Shown here: positions 61,601 to 64,000 of the stretch, piece by piece
How positions within the stretch are numbered: position 1 is the stretch's first letter
Layout of the letters: every line of letters begins with the position of its first letter
Source: DATDGX01 sp036521875
GTDB lineage: Bacteria; Desulfobacterota; Binatia; Binatales; Binataceae
Assembly (NCBI GenBank): GCA_036521875.1
Contig: DATDGX010000141.1
Span: 1-64,000, forward strand
Length of the DNA: 64,000 bases
Direction of reading: 5' to 3'
Made by a program: the position numbers and the translations under genes
Notes under the pieces: model-generated
What the model was told of the DNA's origin: nothing
Seen by the model: the letters and a program-made list of their open reading frames with translations, nothing else
Databases searched by the model: none

Positions 61601-61716
61601 CGACTGCTTTTTCAATCGCAACGTATTCAGCCATAAGCGTCGTCTCCGATCATTGCGGTTAATCGACTAAAGTCTCGCAGTACGATTTTAACTTCGGTCT
61701 CGAATCAGGCTAGCAC
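61601..61716. repeat. Direct repeat, right copy (truncated GST start)
   Basis: Read on the minus strand this copy encodes MAEYVAIEKAVA followed at once by a TGA, so only the GST start and its upstream region are duplicated. It matches 59943-60057 in the same orientation. Confidence 0.9.
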
Positions 61717-61717
61717 G

Positions 61718-61735
61718 GCAGGGGCCGGCCCCTGC
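61718..61735. repeat. 18-bp palindrome GCAGGGG-N4-CCCCTGC, at the repeat boundary
   Basis: GCAGGGGCCGGCCCCTGC begins one base beyond the right direct repeat, where similarity to the left copy stops. Confidence 0.75.
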
Positions 61736-62055
61736 ACCAAGGCGAGGTATGCTAGTGCTCCACACGAGACGGTCCATTATGCCGACTGCCGGATTGTGCC
61801 GCGTTCTTCGCGCCGACTAGTGCGTCTCATGGGGCAGCGCCGTCAACTTACAGCAGCGGCGCCGCAATCTAATTACGCGTCCTAGCTCTCCAGTTCGATT
61901 GGGATCGACTCCCAGTAGAGGTAAGAATGCTTGCATGACCAGAAAAGGCCCTACAAGATTGCCATTAATTTGCGCAAGAAAATCATCTTTTCTTTGCAGT
62001 ACGAGTGGAGCCGCACAGACGATTCCTGCGTTGTTGATGAGTCCAAGGAGTCTCT

Positions 62056-62325
62056 CATGACCAAGCTTTCTTCCAATTTCTTGTGCAGCAGTGTGAATCG
62101 ACTGCAGTTCCCTGGTCGCTGTGGAAAGCGCTGCGAACTACCAATGCACTGGAGCGCATCAACGAGGAATTTCGCCGGCGCACCAAAACCCAGGCTTCAT
62201 TACCGGGTGAGGACGCCGTGCTGCTGTTGCTGTACGGACTTCCGCGCAGTGGTCAGATCACGCTGCGCCGCATCGATGGTCGGCAAGACTTGCCCAGGCC
62301 ACAGGCTCCGTTAAAAGCAGCGTAA
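62056..62325 (+). mobile_element. IS256-type (mutator family) transposase remnant, C-terminal end
   Basis: One frame reads AFFQF, then WSLWKALRTTNALERINEEF, RRRTKTQASLPGEDAVLLLL and YGLPRSGQITLRRIDGRQDL to a stop at 62325. This is the conserved C-terminus of mutator-type transposases (LRTTNxIERxxEEFRRRxKxQxSxPxEDA). The N-terminal two thirds, including the DDE residues, are absent, so it is inactive. No inverted terminal repeats are visible. Confidence 0.85.
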
Positions 62326-62429
62326 GGGGAAATTAATTGAATACGGTCATGGACCAACGCGTTGAAATGGAAGCCGCGTGCCACTGCGGCACGGTTTGCA
62401 TCAGGGTGAAATTATCGGATGGTCTTAAA

Positions 62430-62735
62430 TCGGGATTTACAGAACAGCTCACGGACGACTTGCTCGTCTTGAATTTCGGGAATGCGGTCGGATTGTTCAG
62501 CGTGCCGTGTCTAGGCGAAATAGACGTCGTATCAGGTAAGTGCGACCGTAGAGACTTCGACCAAATGCTATTGGAGCTATGCGAAGTTGCGGCGGGCTTG
62601 CCATTCGCCAGCCGGATCACAGGCGCTCTTCCATATGACCGGTCGGTAGTGGGTCAAGAGGCCATTCTTTATCATGCCTTCGTTTACCTTAGGGCGAAAA
62701 CACAAGCGTCCCCCACGTGGATTGAAGCCGTGTTA
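62430..62735 (+). pseudogene. Truncated coding fragment inside the insertion
   Basis: The frame continues open from the GFA part through LLVLNFGNAVGLFSVPCLGE, IDVVSGKCDRRDFDQMLLEL, then ALPYDRSVVGQEAILYHAFV and YLRAKTQA. It reads like an internal piece of a larger protein, beginning without its own start. It continues to a stop at 62819, but the last part is antisense to the phosphotransferase. It faintly resembles N-terminal parts of DUF2357-type nuclease-like proteins, with low confidence. Confidence 0.4.
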
Positions 62736-62750
62736 TCGTCTCTTCATGGC

Positions 62751-63626
62751 TCATCGTGCGACATCGAGCCCATAGCGCTCAAGTGCGGATCGCAACTCGT
62801 TGAGCCAGTCCACCGCTAGTCGGCGACCATTCGGGAGTTTGTCGTCTCGATCCCAGCGCCACGTTGTAATCATCGCTAGCATAAGAACGTGACACTCGCG
62901 GAGGAGTTGCCGATCAACACGTGGATAGTGCTCACTCACGCCGTCGGGAAACCAGGGCAACTCGACATGAGCGATGTCGAACTCGACAGGCCCACGGCAG
63001 CATGTCTCGAGGTCTATGAACAGCAGCCCTTTCTTCGTTCTGAGCAGGTTGCCTGGGTGCGGCTCGCCGTGCAGTAGCTGCTCGGGGGCGCCCCGGTCTC
63101 CGATCGCCCGCCTCAAACTTCGCAGAGTGTTTCTCAGTAGGTGGCGCTCGGCGTCAGGGAGCTCAGGAGTACGGTCGCGGCTCGCAACAAGCGATTGCGC
63201 TTCCGCAACTCGATCTGTGAAGTGTGGCGTCGCAATGTGGATATGTCGCATTCCGGCATGCAACCGCTCGAGAGCTCGCGCGTACTCAGCAGGCGCAACA
63301 TCTCGAGGCGGCACAGGTTCGTAGTAGGTCCACAGCGTGGTCGCGAAGCCGTCACGGACGTACACACCCGGCTCCACTCGAGGCTCAAGCGCCGCCACCG
63401 GGCTCTCGGTTTCCGCCAGTAGTTGGGCAAGCTTGACTTCGAACTTGGCCACCTGTCTATCCCCATGCAATACGTCCGCGACACGGGCAAGGACGTTACA
63501 AGGCAACAGGCGCACCGCGAGCCTGTTCGATGCATGAAGAACAATCGCGTCCTCGACCCTCAGTCCAAGCGCTGATGCACTCGACATTGCCGCACCCACC
63601 GCAGGCCGAATCTGTGACGTTTGCAT
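62751..63626 (-). CDS. Phosphotransferase (aminoglycoside phosphotransferase fold)
   Basis: The 291-residue protein has the APH-type catalytic loop LLHGEPHPGNLLRTKKGLLF and the metal-binding segment FIDLETCCRGPVEFDIAHVE. An N-lobe (VLARVADVLHGDRQVAKFEV) precedes. GAGG lies six bases before the ATG. All key residues (His, Glu in place of Asp, Asn, Asp) appear intact, so it may be active. It is the only complete gene in the insertion that splits the GFA gene. The substrate is unknown. Confidence 0.85.
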   Translation of the reverse strand: MQTSQIRPAVGAAMSSASALGLRVEDAIVLHASNRLAVRLLPCNVLARVADVLHGDRQVAKFEVKLAQLLAETESPVAALEPRVEPGVYVRDGFATTLWTYYEPVPPRDVAPAEYARALERLHAGMRHIHIATPHFTDRVAEAQSLVASRDRTPELPDAERHLLRNTLRSLRRAIGDRGAPEQLLHGEPHPGNLLRTKKGLLFIDLETCCRGPVEFDIAHVELPWFPDGVSEHYPRVDRQLLRECHVLMLAMITTWRWDRDDKLPNGRRLAVDWLNELRSALERYGLDVAR

Positions 63627-64000
63627 AGGTCCTCTTTCAGATCTTAGTTAAAACCGCGCGGCGGTGTAATTGCTCGTATTGCCGGATGAGAGGAGCAGTA
63701 GCGGTTTCCGCCGAAGCGGGAGACATTTTGTTCGACCGCGGCGAAGAGGCGCTGACGGTTTATCGATTCAACACCGGAGTGGCGGAGCACTATTTCTGCT
63801 CCAAATGCGGCATCTATACCCATCATCGGCGGCGCTCAAATCCTAATCAGTTCGGCGTCAACGCGGCGTGCCTCAAAGGCGTAAGCCCGTTCGATTTTGA
63901 CGAGGTGCCCGTGTTCGATGGGATTACTCATCCGAACGATCGGGCTGATGGAAGCTACCGGATTGTCGGATACTTGCGCTTTGTTCCGAGTGACCCGGTC

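Larger units (their letters stand above)
61342..62055. other. Non-coding accessory stretch with repeats
   Basis: No gene is supported here. It holds two degenerate palindromes (GCAGAGGGCTGGCCTCTGC at 61440-61458 and GCAGCGGCTGGCCCCTGC at 61494-61511), the right direct repeat (61601-61716) and an exact palindrome (61718-61735). The rest is unassigned. Confidence 0.6.
62425..63652. other. Insertion within the GFA gene, flanked by TTAAA direct repeats
   Basis: TTAAA occurs at 62425-62429 and 63648-63652. Removing the segment and one copy restores the GFA frame exactly. The insert holds a truncated ORF on the plus strand and a phosphotransferase gene on the minus strand. No transposase or terminal inverted repeats are seen. 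Confidence 0.65.
62349..64000 (+). pseudogene. GFA/CENP-V family gene interrupted by a 1.2-kb insertion (3' end outside window)
   Basis: The 5' part (62349-62429) encodes MEAACHCGTVCIRVKLSDGL ending at LK. The 3' part from 63648 resumes in the same family: KTARRCNCSYCRMRGAVAVS, then HYFCSKCGIYTHHRRRSNPN and ACLKGVSPFDFDEVPV. Joining 62424 to 63648 restores an open frame reading GLKTARRCNCSYC. GFA proteins bind zinc through CHC, CxCxxC and CxxC sites and act on glutathione adducts. Both halves keep their zinc cysteines. The gene is presumably non-functional unless the 3' part is expressed alone. Confidence 0.8.

Noticed and set aside
62425..63652. Treating the GFA insertion as a classical insertion sequence
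   Set aside because: There is no transposase and I find no terminal inverted repeats. Only the short TTAAA duplication supports transposition.

Overview
The window is high-GC bacterial chromosome with tightly packed genes on both strands. rplM-rpsI and argC lie close together, an arrangement I know from deltaproteobacteria. F420-type (LLM-class) oxidoreductases, an amidohydrolase, acyl-CoA enzymes and a complete-looking isc operon are also present. This fits an uncultured deltaproteobacterium-like lineage such as Candidatus Binatota. That placement is inference, because no rRNA gene is present.

Layout. 1-5.3 kb: an epoxide-hydrolase-like gene cut by the window edge, a small secreted protein, gluconokinase inside a patch of palindromic repeats, an MFS transporter and an amidohydrolase. 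5.6-16.8 kb: a lipoprotein, a hexapeptide acyltransferase, a secreted PQQ-like beta-propeller protein, a dienelactone hydrolase fused to an NTF2-like domain, a LOG-type phosphoribohydrolase, a HhH-GPD glycosylase and an RND efflux pair. 16.9-22.1 kb: tRNA-Asp, rplM, rpsI, a decayed FecR gene, a CHASE2 adenylate cyclase and argC.

22.2-31.8 kb: a pirin, then an apparent ethylmalonyl-CoA-pathway locus. Crotonyl-CoA carboxylase/reductase (ccr) is divergent from an operon of two MaoC hydratases, a methylsuccinyl-CoA-dehydrogenase-like enzyme and a malyl-CoA-lyase-like enzyme. A fused FAD/Fe-S dehydrogenase and an LLM oxidoreductase follow. 31.9-37.8 kb: a Gly/Tyr/Asn-rich repeat protein, then a type III polyketide synthase operon with a decayed oxidoreductase, an ABC exporter and a zinc-ribbon membrane protein. 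38.3-43.9 kb: iscS-iscU-iscA-hscB-hscA-iscX plus a conserved unknown, behind a promoter carrying two matching inverted repeats that look like Rrf2/IscR-type operators.

44.1-59.2 kb: a GNAT, a Tat-exported sulfatase, an ArsR/SRPBCC operon with twin operators, an orphan FtsX permease, an orphan HigA, a VOC protein, a phosphotransferase, an LLM oxidoreductase, secF without secD, two small zinc-finger proteins, trmI, a sulfite-oxidase-family enzyme and a class A penicillin-binding protein.

59.2-64 kb is an accessory patch. A GST gene has its 5' end and upstream region duplicated about 1.66 kb away. Between the two copies sits a translationally coupled two-gene module: a DUF4062/TIR-like protein and an unknown partner. 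Next come an IS256-type transposase remnant and a GFA-family gene split by a 1.2-kb insertion that carries a phosphotransferase gene. The coupled module flanked by direct repeats is the best candidate here for an undescribed system. The ethylmalonyl-CoA locus with an apparently divided MaoC pair and the operators of the isc promoter are the next most interesting points.
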